Shown here one piece after another: positions 1 through 14,400 of a stretch of 64,000 nt of DNA (positions are counted from its first letter, which is position 1; each line of letters starts with the position of its first letter). This DNA comes from Chrysoperla carnea (Eukaryota > Arthropoda > Insecta > Neuroptera > Chrysopidae): contig NC_058338.1 of NCBI RefSeq assembly GCF_905475395.1, forward strand, positions 74,721,435 to 74,785,434. Reading direction: 5' to 3'. A program made the position numbers and the translations under genes. The notes below the pieces were generated by a model, which was not told where the DNA came from, ran no database searches, and saw only the letters and a list, made by a program, of their open reading frames with translations.

Positions 1-65
1 GATTTAAAGTAGGTACGACAAAATGATATACTTCATAAATGGCGTACTTTGCCTTGAACTTGTAG

Positions 66-630
66 CCTAAGATCCCAATTAGGATCGACCTTCACCCATC
101 TGTTTACCAAATGAAAGTTATTTTTTATGAAATAGAAAATGTTAACAAATATCCCTGCAATGGTTGCCTAAAAAACGTGGTCAAGACTACTTTTAGTGAA
201 AATATAAAGAGTAAAATTTTTTGAAATTTTTCACTGACTTGCATATCTAACGAATTTTGATCTACTCGAAAATAAAAGCCATAAAGAATATGCAGCAGCT
301 ATGTTGACTGCCTCTTTTGGTTCACTATTATCGCATTTATACAGGTTGTGAATAAGTAACTACGTTGATCTGTTAATTCATTGACTCCCATATCTAAATA
401 AAGATAATTTTATTGCAAATACGGTGCCATATGATTGTCCACAAAATATCAGTCAAAGTTTTGATATTTTTATTAAAAGTTGTCTTGACCATATTTTTTT
501 AGGCAACTCACTAAATTCAACATACTCAAAATATTCAAGGAATATTTGTAAATATTTTACATTTCATAAAAAATAACTTTCATTCGGTAAGCAGATGGGT
601 GAAGTTCGACCTTAATTCGGATCTTGTGCT
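66..630. repeat. Foldback element with long terminal inverted repeats
   Basis: The left end (about 66-235) and right end (about 450-630) are inverted copies: GATCGACCTTCACCCATCTG on the left answers CAGATGGGTGAAGTTCGACC on the right, and the match continues inward past GGCAAC/GTTGCC and a shared TGGTCAAGAC block. The middle is unrelated. The size of about 565 bp and arms near 180 bp suit a non-autonomous foldback DNA element. No target duplication was identified. Confidence 0.75.
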
Positions 631-859
631 ATTGAAACGGATTGTACATTAGAATTGGGAAAATTACAGTTTTTTTATAAAGAAAATTAAGAGTACTAAT
701 TTTTTCACCTGCCTAATCGTTGTAATTCGAAGTGGATGTGTTAAAAAAATGTGTTCATACTTTTTCACAATAGGCGAACGGACTAAATTTGTTTTTATCA
801 CTTCAGATGAAGAATTTACACTTCACGAAAAGAAAAGTGAAATTGGTTTTTAAAGATCT

Positions 860-1060
860 TAACTAGTAGGTATGCAAGAAGGTATGAACGTTTAAAATTC
901 CTAATTAAACAAAGAGGAAGATATCCAATAGTGACGTCATACGTGGATTTCGCCGTAGAAAATACATATAAAACTTTGTTCGCTAAAAAGAGATGGGCAA
1001 CCTTTGATTGCTTATAACTTCTTCGTTTTTTAATCAATTTTATTTTCACTTTTAAATTTT
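860..1060 (+). repeat. Dispersed repeat, copy 1
   Basis: This segment matches the reverse complement of about 6825-7005. Shared blocks include CCTAATTAAACA, GTGACGTCAT, ACATATAAAACT and TTAATCAATTT, in the same order and spacing. Family unknown; no coding capacity seen. Confidence 0.65.
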
Positions 1061-2653
1061 ATCATGGTATCAAGTTTTACATTTTATGGGTAATAAGGCC
1101 AAATCGACATCAGGATTATCCCCTATTATCTCTTCTTTTATTTTTTTATTTCATTACGATTTAAAAAAACAGATTTAGTAGATTCTTTCAAGCTATAAAA
1201 ATAATCATTGTAATTTTTTTAAATTGCCAACTTTATTTACTCCCCAAAAATGGCTCGAGATTGTGAATTTAGTGCCCTGGACTAATGTTATTTACAGAGG
1301 CCTGACTACTTATTCAACTTATTTCCATTTTGTCAAAAAGCTGTTTTCTACAGTGATGTAGATATACGGTATAGGAAAAAATAGGACAATTGTTTGGGGC
1401 TAAATAAAGGAGGCAATGAAAAAAACTACAGTAAACATTTTTATAGCTTTAAAGAATCTACTAAAAAAAGAATAGAATTAAAGAATATAATTGTGAAAGT
1501 ATGAACACATTTTTTTTTATACTAGTAATTCATTCAACAACTATTAGTTTTTCCAAAAAGCGCCTTACGTGTATGCCATATAATTTTGTTACTTTTAACT
1601 GTATGTCAAACAACTGTTTTAATAATTTATTTTTCGCAGTTCCTTTGTAGTACTGACCATAGAAAATAAATTAATAACATGATAATACTAAAATGAAATT
1701 TTTTGTCTGCGATGATCTTTATCTGTCAAAACCTACCGTTTTTCTTTAAAAAAAAAAATATGAATATGGAAATAATTTAATTTTTATGATCGACATTATA
1801 TTTTAATATTTGAAAAAATGATTACATGCATATTTTTGGAGAAATAATGTAAGTATTGGTGTTGGCGCAGGGAAGAAAAATTGTTTTAAAACTATTTTCA
1901 AGACTTCATTTTGGTTTTGTAATTGAAGCATATTATTTTTCATTTTGAACGTGTGTTTTAAATTTTAATTTTTAATGAATTTTTTTGTAATTCATTTGCT
2001 ACAAATAGGCAACGTTTTAAACTTCTTAAACTGAAAATTCTACGGCCGCAATTAAGAGTTATGTTTACTTACATTCAATTGTAATTAAAACGTTATATTA
2101 TTAAACGACCCTTTTATAGTTTATTCTTGATTTTATTGATGTGATAAATAAATTATTTTTCAAAAAAAATAAATTCTTACTGACTGAAATAGGCGAGATT
2201 GGAATTAATTTTCAAATAAATTTACATAGATATCCATAAAAAGTTTTTTTAGTTTAATATATCAGAAATTAACATTCATTTCTTCAGTAATTACTCTCCG
2301 AAGTAGTAAGAATCCCACAATATTATCGATAAAATTTTTTTGTCCAATATTATATTAAATATTCAAAAGTTATATACATTTAAAATATATAGAATTATGA
2401 AATCCCTAGATTTTTTTATTCGCGAAATGTGTTATTTCACAGTTTTGAATACAAAATAAACAATTTTGAGAATTTTCGTTTACCACTAGAGCAATAAAAA
2501 TCTAGTATAAATTATTTAAATACTTTTTTATTAGGAATTAATCATAAGTTATTTTGAGTTTTTCGATTTTCTGTGCTGCGCAAAATTAAGATTTTTTGTT
2601 TAAATTAAAAAAATATTTTTCACAAAAATTTAACCACATTTCCACAACAAGCC

Positions 2654-2776
2654 AAAAGCTCTTGAATGTCTGATAAAATGTTTTATTTTTTGTATTTTTC
2701 AAATATTACACAATTAAAAGCTCTTGAATGTCTGATAAAATGTGTTATTTTTTGTTTTTTTCAAATATAACACAAT
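2654..2776. repeat. Tandem duplication, about 62-bp period
   Basis: Two adjacent units each begin AAAAGCTCTTGAATGTCTG and end with an AT-rich TTTTTCAAATAT stretch and ACACAATT. Only two units are present. Confidence 0.8.
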
Positions 2777-3142
2777 TTGATATAATTTAAACTTATTTTT
2801 TCCCAAATCTAAAAACAACATATTTAGATACTGTTATAATATGGCTTGTATCTTACCAATCAAACAAAAATATCCAAAAATCCAAAGAAAATATTTCTTT
2901 TTTATCACTGGAACATGTTAAGAATAAAATCACAATTGTTTTTTTTTTAAATTACAAATTTGAAAAAAACTAATAAAATTTACAAATATTTGTTGATTAA
3001 GCAATAAAAGATATCGAACAAAGTAGTTAGAAAAACTTTAAAAATTCGCTAACAACGTCCGACTAACGTCCAGTTGTTGACTTGTGTAAATATAAACAGA
3101 TTAAATATTAGATTAAAAAGTATAAAGTATATATTTTTTAAA

Positions 3143-4212
3143 AGAGCTTTCTCTACTATTGGAGCTTTTACCAGTATACATATATTGTATATATTATGTC
3201 ACCGAATTATTATAAGAATCGTTAAGTTATAATAAATCTAGGAAGATTGTAAACTAACGATATAGGAAGGTGTCCTATAATGATCCTGCTAAGAAAATGT
3301 AATTTATATCCAAACTATTTGAGATATAAATAACGTCGAAATATTTTTCTTTATTCAAGTGTTCAAATTTTTATAACACTTCAATGTTTCACAAAAGGAA
3401 TCGTTTTACTGGCCTTGTAAGAATAAGTGAGTAAACTGATTCCATTGAATTTTTTATCAAACAGTTTACATAATTAATTTATATATTAAATGTTGTTTTA
3501 CATTGCATCAACGATTAGTTTGAAAACAAAAATCACTGATAGAATCATCTAAATCAAGTCATTTATGACCCACCACATCATGGGTAATCATTTAACCTAT
3601 TATAATTTTACACATAGGGTATTAAAAATAGGGATCATTTTAAGTTATATAAAGGGATCACTTTACCCGTAACGACGTATTCGAATATCGTAACAAAAAC
3701 TGACGTTAAAATTTATTATACACCTGTCAAAATGTGTTATAATATTATTAAAAGTCAACAGATGACAAGAGTAAAACAACCAGCTGGCGAAAATACAAAA
3801 AAGAAATTTTACGTTGAAATTTGTCGTACCATAGATCATAAGCAGCAAAATTAATATTTTTGCTACGAAACACAAAATAGCTTACACATCGCCATAAGTC
3901 TTCGTTGAACGATTAATTTGATCGCGTGGAAGTCATTTATCGCTAAATATCCTAAGTGACTTTAATGGCCTAAGCAGTGATTGGACGATGGTGCTTGTTC
4001 GTTTATAAACCACCGGCTAAAAATCGTTAAATTGTAAACTTACAGTTAGCCATTGTTAGTTTAAAACTATCCTAGGAAAATAAAAGCGTTATATAGTAAA
4101 TCTTATTATTTGTTCAAAATCTATCAACGGTTTACAATCTGACTAGATTTATTATAAACTAACGATTCTTACTTTAATTCGGTAACATATATAAGAGAGC
4201 TTTATGATAAAA
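3143..4212. mobile_element. Candidate non-autonomous DNA element with about 100-bp inverted ends
   Basis: Sequence at about 3150-3260 is the inverted copy of about 4120-4205. Shared blocks are ACCGAATTA, AAGAATCGTTA, TATAATAAATCTAG and AGATTGTAAAC. The 0.85 kb between them has no transposase-like frame. Superfamily is unknown and exact ends are uncertain. Confidence 0.6.
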
Positions 4213-6270
4213 TTGCGCGTGACTAACATTCGTACCATGTCATTCCTAGCTCCAGCATTTCTCAAACTATGCACGTAATCTTTTTTTTATTGTTGGTATA
4301 ACCGGGTGTTTTTTTAAGGTGGCACAATATCAGTAGTTTAAGAGCTAACTGTAAAATTTTAATGCACGTATTTTTTCGAAGCTTGGCGTGAAAGAAACAG
4401 CTACTTGTTTGAAATATTTTTTTTACCTTTAAACTATCTCGAAAAATGATGAAATTCTTGTCTCAATTCATCTGTTTTGTGCATGCTATGCGATTTCTTC
4501 GTAGATGAAAGCCGATTTTAATAATCTTTTTTCATTGAATGTCCGGACTATTTAAATTTAAAGAAAAATATGTCTATTAATGGTAAAAATGGCAATACAT
4601 CACAAAAAAGTAAACAAATACAAAAATTGAGTCTATTCCAAAAGAATATACTAAAAAGTAAAAAATAATTTTAATTAAAAACTATACATAATTTCTTTAA
4701 GAGAATTTATTAACTTTCGAAATCGAAGCTAATGAATCGCCTTCCATGCTAAAGAAGGATAAGATTTAAGGAATGGGTATAAAAATTTCTGAGTGCAAAG
4801 CGAGGATAAGCGAGACAGCACAAGTTTAATCTATACATGCTACTTCACTGAGAGAAAACACTCGGTTTATGAGCACAAGTGGTATTGGTCTAGATATAAT
4901 TTTATAAAATATAAATCTATACTAAAATATTTGTTCTTTTTACTTTTATATAGAATCTTCTAACTTGTTTGATGCCTTGTTTATTTCTTTGTTGCATTAA
5001 AAATTTATGAAAAATTGCATCTTGTATGCATTTGGTAAATAGAGATGTTATTTATTACCATCTTTTTCTCAGTGTTCCGTACCAAAAGACAAAAATCAAT
5101 CTAGATTTCTTTAAATTTTTTGATGCAACCAAGCGAAAAACTTTTTCATTATTATTATATTTACTTTTTACTCCATTATACTAAACAAAAGCCTGCGTTG
5201 AATGAAAAAGTATGTTTTACTTTACTTTTCCCAATTTCTTTATATCGAAATACATTTTTTGTCGTAAAAGAGGTGAACTTAATCTCAAATGTTTCTTTAG
5301 TTCTGTTTAAAAAATTTCGATTTCTATTCAGTTTAAAAAGGGAATAAATGAGTTTTATAAATCAGTTTTATGAATTATACCTAAAAACAAGAAAATCGTA
5401 CCTATTAATTTGACTGTTAAAAAAATAACAAAAATGATTCAGAGGACATAAAAATAAAAAAATTCAGAGGGAAACTCTAAATTCATTTTTCATAATCACT
5501 ATATTTCACCTATAAAATAACAAAATGTAGCTGATCTTTGAGTACGATGCGCATTTCTACGCTTTACTATAAGATTTGTGCTGCAAGGAACAAAGTCATA
5601 ATATACTAGATTTGAATAATATTCATAGAGTTAATATTAATAAGTTACAAAACATTGATGTTTTCTGTACGACGTTCTTTCTTTTGAAATTATTTTAAAG
5701 AAACACATGCCTTATGCTCCACTCTATGTATGTTTATAAGACAATAATATTATTTTATTGCTACATAATTAAAATATACAAACGATTTAATTGATAGATC
5801 AGAGTTAAGTATGTAATAAATTATATTAGGGCAGTAAGTAAATTACGCAAAAATCCCAATAAAATTTTAGAATCATGATTTAAACTATTTTATTCGATAG
5901 TAATTCGAATTTTCGAATTTTTACCGATCAACTTTTGTTTGTCAAACCAATATTGTTTTAGGACCCTGCATCATTCTTATTGAAAATTCTATCAAAATTT
6001 CTAAAAACTATTTCCCAAAGTAGCTTTTGAAGAGTTCAGAAAAAGTCTCATTATTAAGAAATAGATATTATTTCTCGCAATTCACAAAAACATATGATTT
6101 TCATCAGAAAAAATATCTCGAAAACTTAGAACTTTAAAGCTTTGTAGCCACTGATATTTGTTTTAAGAACTTATAATCTATTCCAACCACATTTTTAACT
6201 AAACATGTAAATGCTAATACTGTATAAATCTCCGCGGTCGCTAATGACCCAGACATTAAAAGCAACCTTA

Positions 6271-6463
6271 AATAAAAATTTTTTCTTTTTTATATAAAAA
6301 TATTTTCCAAATTTTCAATCAGTTTCATCAAAAACAATTTACCGCACGGTGAATACGGACTCGTTTAAATAAAAATTTTTTCTTTTTTATATAAAAATAT
6401 TTTCCAAATTTTCAATCAGTTTCATCAAAAACAATTTACCGCACGTGAATACGGACTCGTTTC
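6271..6463. repeat. Recent tandem duplication, 97-bp period
   Basis: Two head-to-tail copies (6271-6367, 6368-6463) are nearly identical; they differ by about one base, in CGCACGGTGAA versus CGCACGTGAA. The near identity suggests a young local duplication. Confidence 0.9.
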
Positions 6464-6824
6464 AAGAGTTTCGAAAAATTTCGCTGTTTTGGAAATTAGA
6501 TACAAATTCAAAAAGAGTTCAATTGACGATTGAACGAATAATTTCGGAGAAGAAGAACTGAATTGTTTGTCGATGATGGTCTTAAAAATAAAGAAGGTTT
6601 TGTTCAAACCATGGAAGGTTTTTATTCATAAATCGTGAAAGATGAGACCAACGCTAAAATGTATTTACGCAACGTTTTCATTAAAATCTTTTTTAATGAT
6701 TTTGAATGTTCAAAATTCCATTCAATTACATAATACGACAGTTAACTGATATCGAATTTGCCAAATTATCCATAAAAATATAAGAGTAGACTAACAAAAT
6801 TTGGAAGTTAAATTGAAATTGATT

Positions 6825-7005
6825 AAAAATGAAGAAGCTATAACCATTCAAAGATTTTTGTCCGCCTCTTTCAGGCCAAACAGAGTTTTATATGTAATCT
6901 CTATGGTGACACCGCGCAATGACGTCACTAATCTATATCTTTCTCTGTTTAATTAGGAGTTTTAAATGTTTATATTTTGCATACTTCTAATAACCACTTT
7001 TCTGC
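6825..7005 (-). repeat. Dispersed repeat, copy 2
   Basis: Inverted partner of the repeat at about 860-1060, with the same ordered blocks (TAATTAGGAG, ATGACGTCAC, AGTTTTATATGTAAT). The two copies differ at many positions, so the insertions are not recent. Confidence 0.65.
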
Positions 7006-7539
7006 CCATGCAGTGAGAAATTTTTCCCCTGTAGACATAAAAACAATTTAGTCATCATTCTCATTATGTAAAACAAAATATTCTGAAGTGACTGGCGTTA
7101 ACTCAGCAAGTCCAGAGAAGAAAAAAGTAAGTCTTTTATTTGATTTCATTAGCGAAATTTACTTACAACCAAAATTTAGTTATTTCAAAGGTTAGTTATA
7201 AATACTTTACTAAATACAATGAAATGTGTTATTTTGTGCGTAAGACTAAGTACATATGCACTTGTTATTATTTACTTAATACAATTATGCGTATGGTGCA
7301 TATGTACTTAAAACATAAACATATAAGTTGATTTAGTCGAAAGACAATCATCTCATTCATTTAAGTACGATTAATAAACCGAAGTTCGTTTAATTAAATA
7401 ATAATTGTTTTCATAATTATTGTACAAGTTAAAAATAGGATATTAATAGAAAATTTCCGTCTGTGAAATCAATCTATAATAAATATCCTTCCAGAAGTAT
7501 AAGTATTATCAAAGATAAATAAATGAGAACTCGAGAACT

Positions 7540-7746
7540 TTTTTGTATTATATAAATGCGTATTTCGACTACCAAGTAGTCATCATCAGTATGCATTAGC
7601 TAATCTTAATTAATTTTATAAAAAGCGTATGTTACTGATTGCTGGTGACGGTCTGCCGTGTTATTTATAAGAGTAATTTCGATTAGTTAATTCGTACTGA
7701 TGATGACTACTTGGAAGTCGAAATACACATTTATATAATACAAAAA
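7540..7746. repeat. Foldback MITE-like hairpin, about 207 bp
   Basis: The two ends are inverted copies of about 55 bp: TTTTGTATTATATAAATGCG then CTACCAAGTAGTCATCATCA on the left, TGATGATGACTACTTGGAAG then ATTTATATAATACAAAA on the right. The loop is about 90 bp. No target duplication was determined. Confidence 0.8.
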
Positions 7747-9568
7747 TTGATCTAGGAAATTGGAGCATAAATCGACAGAAATTTATTTCTTCCAGAAGTG
7801 TTTCAGGCTTTCAAGATTTGAGTAAATTAATTAATTCAATTTGTATATGCTTTCATTCTAGAACTATTCATGAAATTGATTGCAGGGAATCTAATATAGT
7901 CTTGAATTACATATAAGCTACAGTTATCCTGTTGGATAACTTCTTAGGTAAGAAAATTCTCGGTAGCTCTTAACACGGACCTCGACCATCACAAAAATTG
8001 CAATTTTTAAAGTGCCGGTCAACAAACCTCGTTTTATTGAACGTCAGACAAAAAGATTTTCCCATTTATTATTCGATCAGCTTTCTGTTAGACAACCCAC
8101 AAAAAAAATAGAAAAAGCCTACCTAGAATTCCGTAAAATATAATTTCCTCCGTGAAAAAGAACCTACTAAGAATTTTCTTATAAAAGAAGTTGTCTAAAA
8201 TGACTTTAGTATCAACGATGAAGTAATAAGTAAGTTTTATAGGCGTGGGCTTACGGACTATAATGCAGACCTCTTTCTTGAATGAGACATTTTCTATTTT
8301 TTATTATCTCCAATGCAATAAATTTTTTTCCTTTTAAACAATGATGATGAGCAATTTTTAAACATTTATAGTTTCAAAAATTACTTAAATTATTTACGTC
8401 TGTAATTTTAAATTAAAAAATTCAATATTTTAAACAAATTATTGTTATGTCAAGTTCATTGAAAAAAATAAAAATAAAAAAATAATGTAATATAGTTCAA
8501 GGTATTTTTCAGAATACATATTAAATGAAAATCAGTGGCATTACTAAAGAAATGCATAGTTTACTGAAAACAGCATTCAAAGATGGATAGAATATCAATA
8601 ATTACATTAATAATTTGAGGTTTTTAAGTTTTTTTTTATGAATTAAAATAAAATTGTTTCATTTTAATTCATTTATTTTTAATTAAACCGCAGTGAGGTC
8701 TCCGGTTATCATTTTATTGATAACCGTATAAAGCATTAAAATAGGCGCATATAGTTGGGATCAAATGTAAATAAAAATAACGTATTCTCGCTCCTCTATT
8801 CACTTTTTTTTAACTCCTACATTCAAATTGATTTTCGAAAAATGTAAGAAACTGAAATGTTATATCCGAAAGAAGGAGGATACAATATTTATTAAGAAAG
8901 TCAAACGTATTGGCTTTTCCAATCTATGATTTTGTAAAAAAACAATTTCTGTGGCTATAATTATTTTTATTTTAATCCTAATCGAAAACGAGGTGGCATA
9001 GGTGATACGAGATAAGTGATAACAATTAGACACCTAAAAGTAGCTCTCTAGCATATTCAAATTGATTTACTGACCCAAGACTAAATGATTTTAGATCATA
9101 AATGTACGTATGAAACCAGATTGAACTTGGTTTAAAAAACTTGTGTGTTTTACTGAAAGTTTAAAGAATTTGTTGATTCGATTAAAAAATTTAAGCCGAA
9201 AATAATGGCAATGAACTATTTTCAATAAAAACTCGTAAACTAATTTATTTATAAGCAAACAGTGTCGTAACAACCCTAAAAGGACATATATTTTATAACA
9301 ATATTTGTACTTTTAAATCTGTAAACACAACATTCATTTGGCATCAGTTTAGCATATGGTCCTAGCAAGAAAAAAAATCTCAATTAATAATGCCAAATAA
9401 ATAAAAAAAAATTTTTGATAATTTTCAAAATTACAAGGTATTTTTCTTTATATTTATTAAATAATTCTTGAGCCCTTCAAAGTATTTATTAAATTATTTT
9501 ATATATTCCGCCACTGAATTATGAATAATTGAATCATTCAACGACAAAAATCAACTCACTGTATAATA

Positions 9569-9879
9569 CAAGCGCGGATCCAAAAAAATATTTTGGAGTG
9601 TGCAATAAGAACTATTTAGTGAAGTTTTTAACTTTTAATACAAAAATCTGGTTTATCATGTCGATTTAACGACAAATTTCTCAAAATTGCTCGAATAGGA
9701 CTATGGGAGACATCTCAGCCAATACACATACAATCTCCAAATGGGCTTTGGTGGTTTCTAGGACAAAATTATTGTAGAAAATCATTTTTTTCGACATTGT
9801 TAATTACTCGAAATAGTTTACTCCGTTAGTTTTTGGTAAGAGCAATTGCCTCGAATACTCCTCTCTGGATCCGTGATTG
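9569..9879. mobile_element. hAT-like MITE remnant
   Basis: The ends are inverted: CAAGCGCGGATCCAAA at the left, and CAATCACGGATCCAGA read inward from the right. GGATCC-containing ends of the CAGNGGCGGATCC kind are common in insect hAT MITEs. The flanks do not give a clear 8-bp duplication, so the copy is probably old. Length is about 310 bp with no coding content. Confidence 0.55.
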
Positions 9880-10668
9880 TTTACTATCAATTAAGTGAAC
9901 TTAAGTATCATTTAAATTTTTGTAATACTTTTTGAGTTGCGTAGAAATTAATAATTCGTGGTCGTTGAAATAAAAGAAAATCATTGCTAAACAATTTCGC
10001 TAGTATTAATTAAAAAAAACTCAGGCAACGACCACATCAACATCCCTTAAACTGGAAAATATGGTTTAACGAAAACCTGTGCCCAATTGCGTTCCGGTAC
10101 CTTAAATGAATGCGCAGTGTATATTGTATATCTGAGCTATATGGTTTGAATTTTACCTATTTATCAATCGATTTTTCTAAATAAAGATTTCTAATTTGCA
10201 ATTATTTTTATCCTAGACGAAACTGGTATAGCTTTGGATATCTAAACGATATTTAAAATATTCCTAAATTTTGTTTTTCAATTATTTCTCGATCCCTCCA
10301 CCATTTTTTACATTTGAAAACGTTAGTATGCCAATAATACCACAAAATTGACATATTCGATAAAATTTAAAACAATTTTAGAAATTTTAAGAAAGACACT
10401 TCGATGTGCAGTTATATATTTTTAGGAATGTTAAGAGGATGGAATAGACTATATTACATGGCAAGAAAAAGAGCGATTTTAAACAAAATCGATGAGTATA
10501 CACATAATAATTACTCCTAACGCTGTCCATCAGATCTGTATGCATGTTATTATACTTAACTCGAAGAAAACCTTGGACTTTAAGTGTTTTGGGGTGTAGA
10601 ATAAGAATTTTATGCACCCCGGTCGAATTTCCTTAGCCGTCGAGTTTTCGTTAGCAATGACCATGTGG

Positions 10669-11020
10669 TGTTAACAATTAACCCGACAATATAATCTAGA
10701 CAATTCTAAAAAGTAATAAACAATATCGTTTTATATTACTTAAACAAAGATAGAAAACATATACAAGTAAAATATATGCCATAGAACATACGTGAAAGTT
10801 CTAGAATTTGCTAGACTGTACGGTAACAATTGATTGTAACTATATAAACAGAGCACAGTGTGCGATACCGTCAGATTACAATACAGACTCTTCATGTTAA
10901 CTACAGAATGATTCAAGTTTTATCACCTATCAGAATAACATTAAAATAAAAAACAATACAAAATATTTGAGTATAGACAGTTAATTTTTTTATTACACAA
11001 ATTTGATTACGTTAAGCCCG
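10669..11020 (+). mobile_element. LTR-like fossil, copy 1 (possible solo LTR)
   Basis: Begins TGTTAACAATTAA, carries a TATA-like TATATAAACAG near the middle and AATAAAA-type signals before the end, an arrangement seen in long terminal repeats. An inverted second copy lies at 15056-15510 inside an NPC2-like intron. No internal coding region adjoins it. Family not assigned. Divergence between copies suggests old insertions. Treated as a broken fossil. Confidence 0.5.
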
Positions 11021-11460
11021 AAATAACCATATTTTGGAGGATTTTTATCAAAATATTTTTTTGGGGTAACAAAACAGTATATTATAATCGAATAACGAAT
11101 AAAATTACAGAGAAAGTGGATTTGCTCCAAAGATGGAAATAAATTTCTTGACTAGGATCTAAATTTCTAATAGTTTTATTAAGCCCTTAATACTTATTAA
11201 TGTTTGGATTTAGTCACTACAATTTCTAAACTTTGTCTTTCTCTAAAGAATCGCTATTTTAGAAATCAATATCTTTTATTTAATGAACTATAAGTCAGTG
11301 TATGCAATGTGGTGATCTTTTTAAGTAAATAGTCCGATTATCATTACGATGTACTGATCAAGTAAAATTTTAATTCATTCCTTTTATAAAGTCCCTTACA
11401 ATAAGAGCAAATAACAGCATACAATAAGAGACCATTTAAATAAAATTATCAATATACAAA

Positions 11461-14400
11461 ATGGCTTTATATAATCAATTATTTGGTTTATTTATTATTA
11501 CAATTTGTGGTTTTTGTTATTTAATAAGCGCTGAAGAAGTTCCGTATCAAATTTGTCCAACAAAATGTAAGTAATTTTTTATTTTTTATTCAATTTTCTT
11601 TCAAATTAAAAATAAGGATCATTTTAGAAAAAAGACTTTTTTGTGAGAAAATAAATTTATATTATTTATTTCTCTTGAGTAGGATCATTTTTATTATAAT
11701 TTATATTGGTAAAGTATTGATTTCATTGCAAACCAATAAATTTTTTGCCGTTATCAGATAATGATTTTTTGGCAAAAGACGTTTTTGCTGTGAATGTTGA
11801 CTTCATTTAAGATATTTTATAAATCTTAGATTAGTAAGAATAAGTAATATTTAAAAAAAAAAAAGAGCAACTAAGGTTTCCTAATGGTTTCCTATGGCTT
11901 TAAAGCTCAAAATAAAGCTCTACACAATGAATATAAATAGAATTAATAAAATAATAATTTTTTTCAATATTTTTGTCATAAATTATTATTATTCAAAATT
12001 TGTAGTTTAAATAATAAAAAAGGTTAAAGGTTGGACGTACTTAAAATACAAACTATAATCATTGTTTGTCACTCAAATATTTATAAAAATTATTAATTTG
12101 CATAAACAAAAGTTTCAAATAGTTATAGCCAAATAAATTTTACAAAGTTTGCAGTAGAAAAATTATACAAAAAGGGTGGAAAGCGTCCATTGTTTTCAAT
12201 TTATAATTTTTAGGATGTTAATTCTGAAAAAGTAATCGAACTATAAAAAACATACAATTAAAAAAAAACTATTTTGGCTTTTAAAAAATATTTAGAAAAG
12301 ATAATATTTTATCGTATTTTAAAGATTTAAGAAGAAATGAACAAAATTTGAAAATCAAATTTGCAAAATTTATTGAAAATAAACACTCTCTTTAAAGTAT
12401 CCATCAATTATTCTGAGGTCATTAATTTGCTGATAAACTTTTTTTTATCAAATACATAGCTCAACAAAAAAAACAATATACTGAACCAAAAATGTAACAA
12501 CATTATCATTGTTTAAATACCCTGTACATATAGGCTGTATGACTGTCTCATACTACAAATTCCTTGAATTGTATTCCCCAATCAATTTATCAGATTTTTA
12601 TCAAAAACTAATACTTAGGTGCTATATTAAACTTAATTGTAGCAAAATAACAGACGATAACTCTTCAATTATTAAAATGACAAAAAAATGTGCTCTGACC
12701 GAACGGTGATATTTTGAACAAACAAAAAAATTGAATTTGCGCTGGTAATAGAAAAAAAGTATGGTAAAAAATGTTGATATGTACCTAATACAATTAAACT
12801 GTAATTTCATTACTTCAAGTATTACATCTATGCTCGTAATATTCCAGTAAGTTAATCTGTATTTTGGAACTATCATTAGTTCATTTTTAACCCTGATCGA
12901 AGATGTGAAAACTTTCTGGACGCTATTCCAGTTCTTATATAGGATGGGTCAATTTAATCTACAGTTCCAAATATCTCGTTTTTTAGTTAACCAATCAAAA
13001 AATAACTTAGAACTAGGTCCAATCTGACATCAGATTGTACCTAGTTCTTCAGATTTCTTTAATAGTCAATTTAGATCCTAAACGGTAAGAGATAGAATAA
13101 CACTTTAAATTAAAAAGTTCATCCTCATAAAAAACTAACAATTTTTGTTTGCAACATTTTTTCAAAAAACGTTAGCTTTCGGGGTAAATGCAACTTAAAA
13201 ATATGTCATTATTGAATTTAATCGAAAGAAAATACGCTTAAAGTTTATCGATAATTGTAGGTCAAAGTCATGGACACAGGCGAATGTCCTCTATGGCCTT
13301 GACAACTTTTGGCTAAAGTATTTTTCCGTAGTTAGCGTATTTTCTTTCGATTAAATGCAATAAAGACATATTTTTAAATCGCATTTACTCTGAAAGGTGA
13401 CGATTTTCGAAAAAATGGTTCAGATGAAAAATGTTAGTTTTTTTTATGAGGATAAATAATAATTTAAAGTGTTATTCTATCTCTTACCGTTTAGGATCTA
13501 AATTGGCTATTAAAGAAATCCAAAGTACTAGGTTAAATCTGATGTTGGAACATTATGTCACCCATCAAACTCCACAACTTTATTTAAGTTATTTTTTGAT
13601 TGGTTATCTACAAAACGAGATATTTTGATGTGTAGATTAATAAGTATAGATAAAATATTGATCTAAAAAAAATTTACAAGAGAGTGTGCCGGTACGAGCT
13701 GTCTAGAGGTTGATCACTTTTTTCAAAAACCCTTGCAGAAATAATTCTGTATGATCTGTTTTGTATGATCTGAATCGTGATCCTTATGTGTATGGCCCAG
13801 TACTGCTTGTATGGCTCAATATTAGGCCTGAATCCACAGTATCATACGTCTTGTAGAATAGATTTTTATGTATAGTTTTCCGAATATTTAGTCGTGTCTA
13901 TTATTTGCCCTATGAATACAGCCATTATTTGATAATATTTAAAAAAAAATTTTTATATCACTATAATTTATATAAATAATTTTTTTTTTAATTTTAGTAA
14001 ACGTAACGTATGCTTGCGACATTAAATCTGTTCGCATTGATCCCTGTAAAGAAGCATTGTTGAAAAATAAAAAACCATGCAAAATAAAGAAAGGAACTCA
14101 TGCTGGAATTGCCGTTGATTTCATACCAAGTATGGAAAAAATTTATTTAAAAAGTACTTATGTTAGAAAATAAATTTTACGACACTAACTTAATTTTTTT
14201 TTCTAGAATTCAGCAGTGATAAATTAGTAAATAAAGCTTTTTGGGACACTGGTTTTATAGATATGGAATTTTTGGGTATGGAACCAAATGCCTGTGAATT
14301 TACGAAATGTCCAATTGTCTCTGGTCAAGAAGTTAATTATAATTATCAATTGGAAATTAGTAAAAGTTGGCCTACAGTAAGTATATGTAGGGTACGCCAT

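Larger units (their letters stand above)
1..10668. other. Intergenic, repeat-rich, no gene found
   Basis: No open frame here is long enough or biased enough in codon use to defend as a gene, and I recognise no protein motif, tRNA or rRNA. The stretch is very AT-rich and is partly explained by foldback repeats, short tandem duplications and dispersed repeats listed separately. The remaining parts hold nothing I can name. Confidence 0.6.

Noticed and set aside
13431-13628. 65-codon frame in the NPC2-like intron 1
   Set aside because: It lies in one arm of the foldback at 12955-13638, and the other arm does not keep the frame open.
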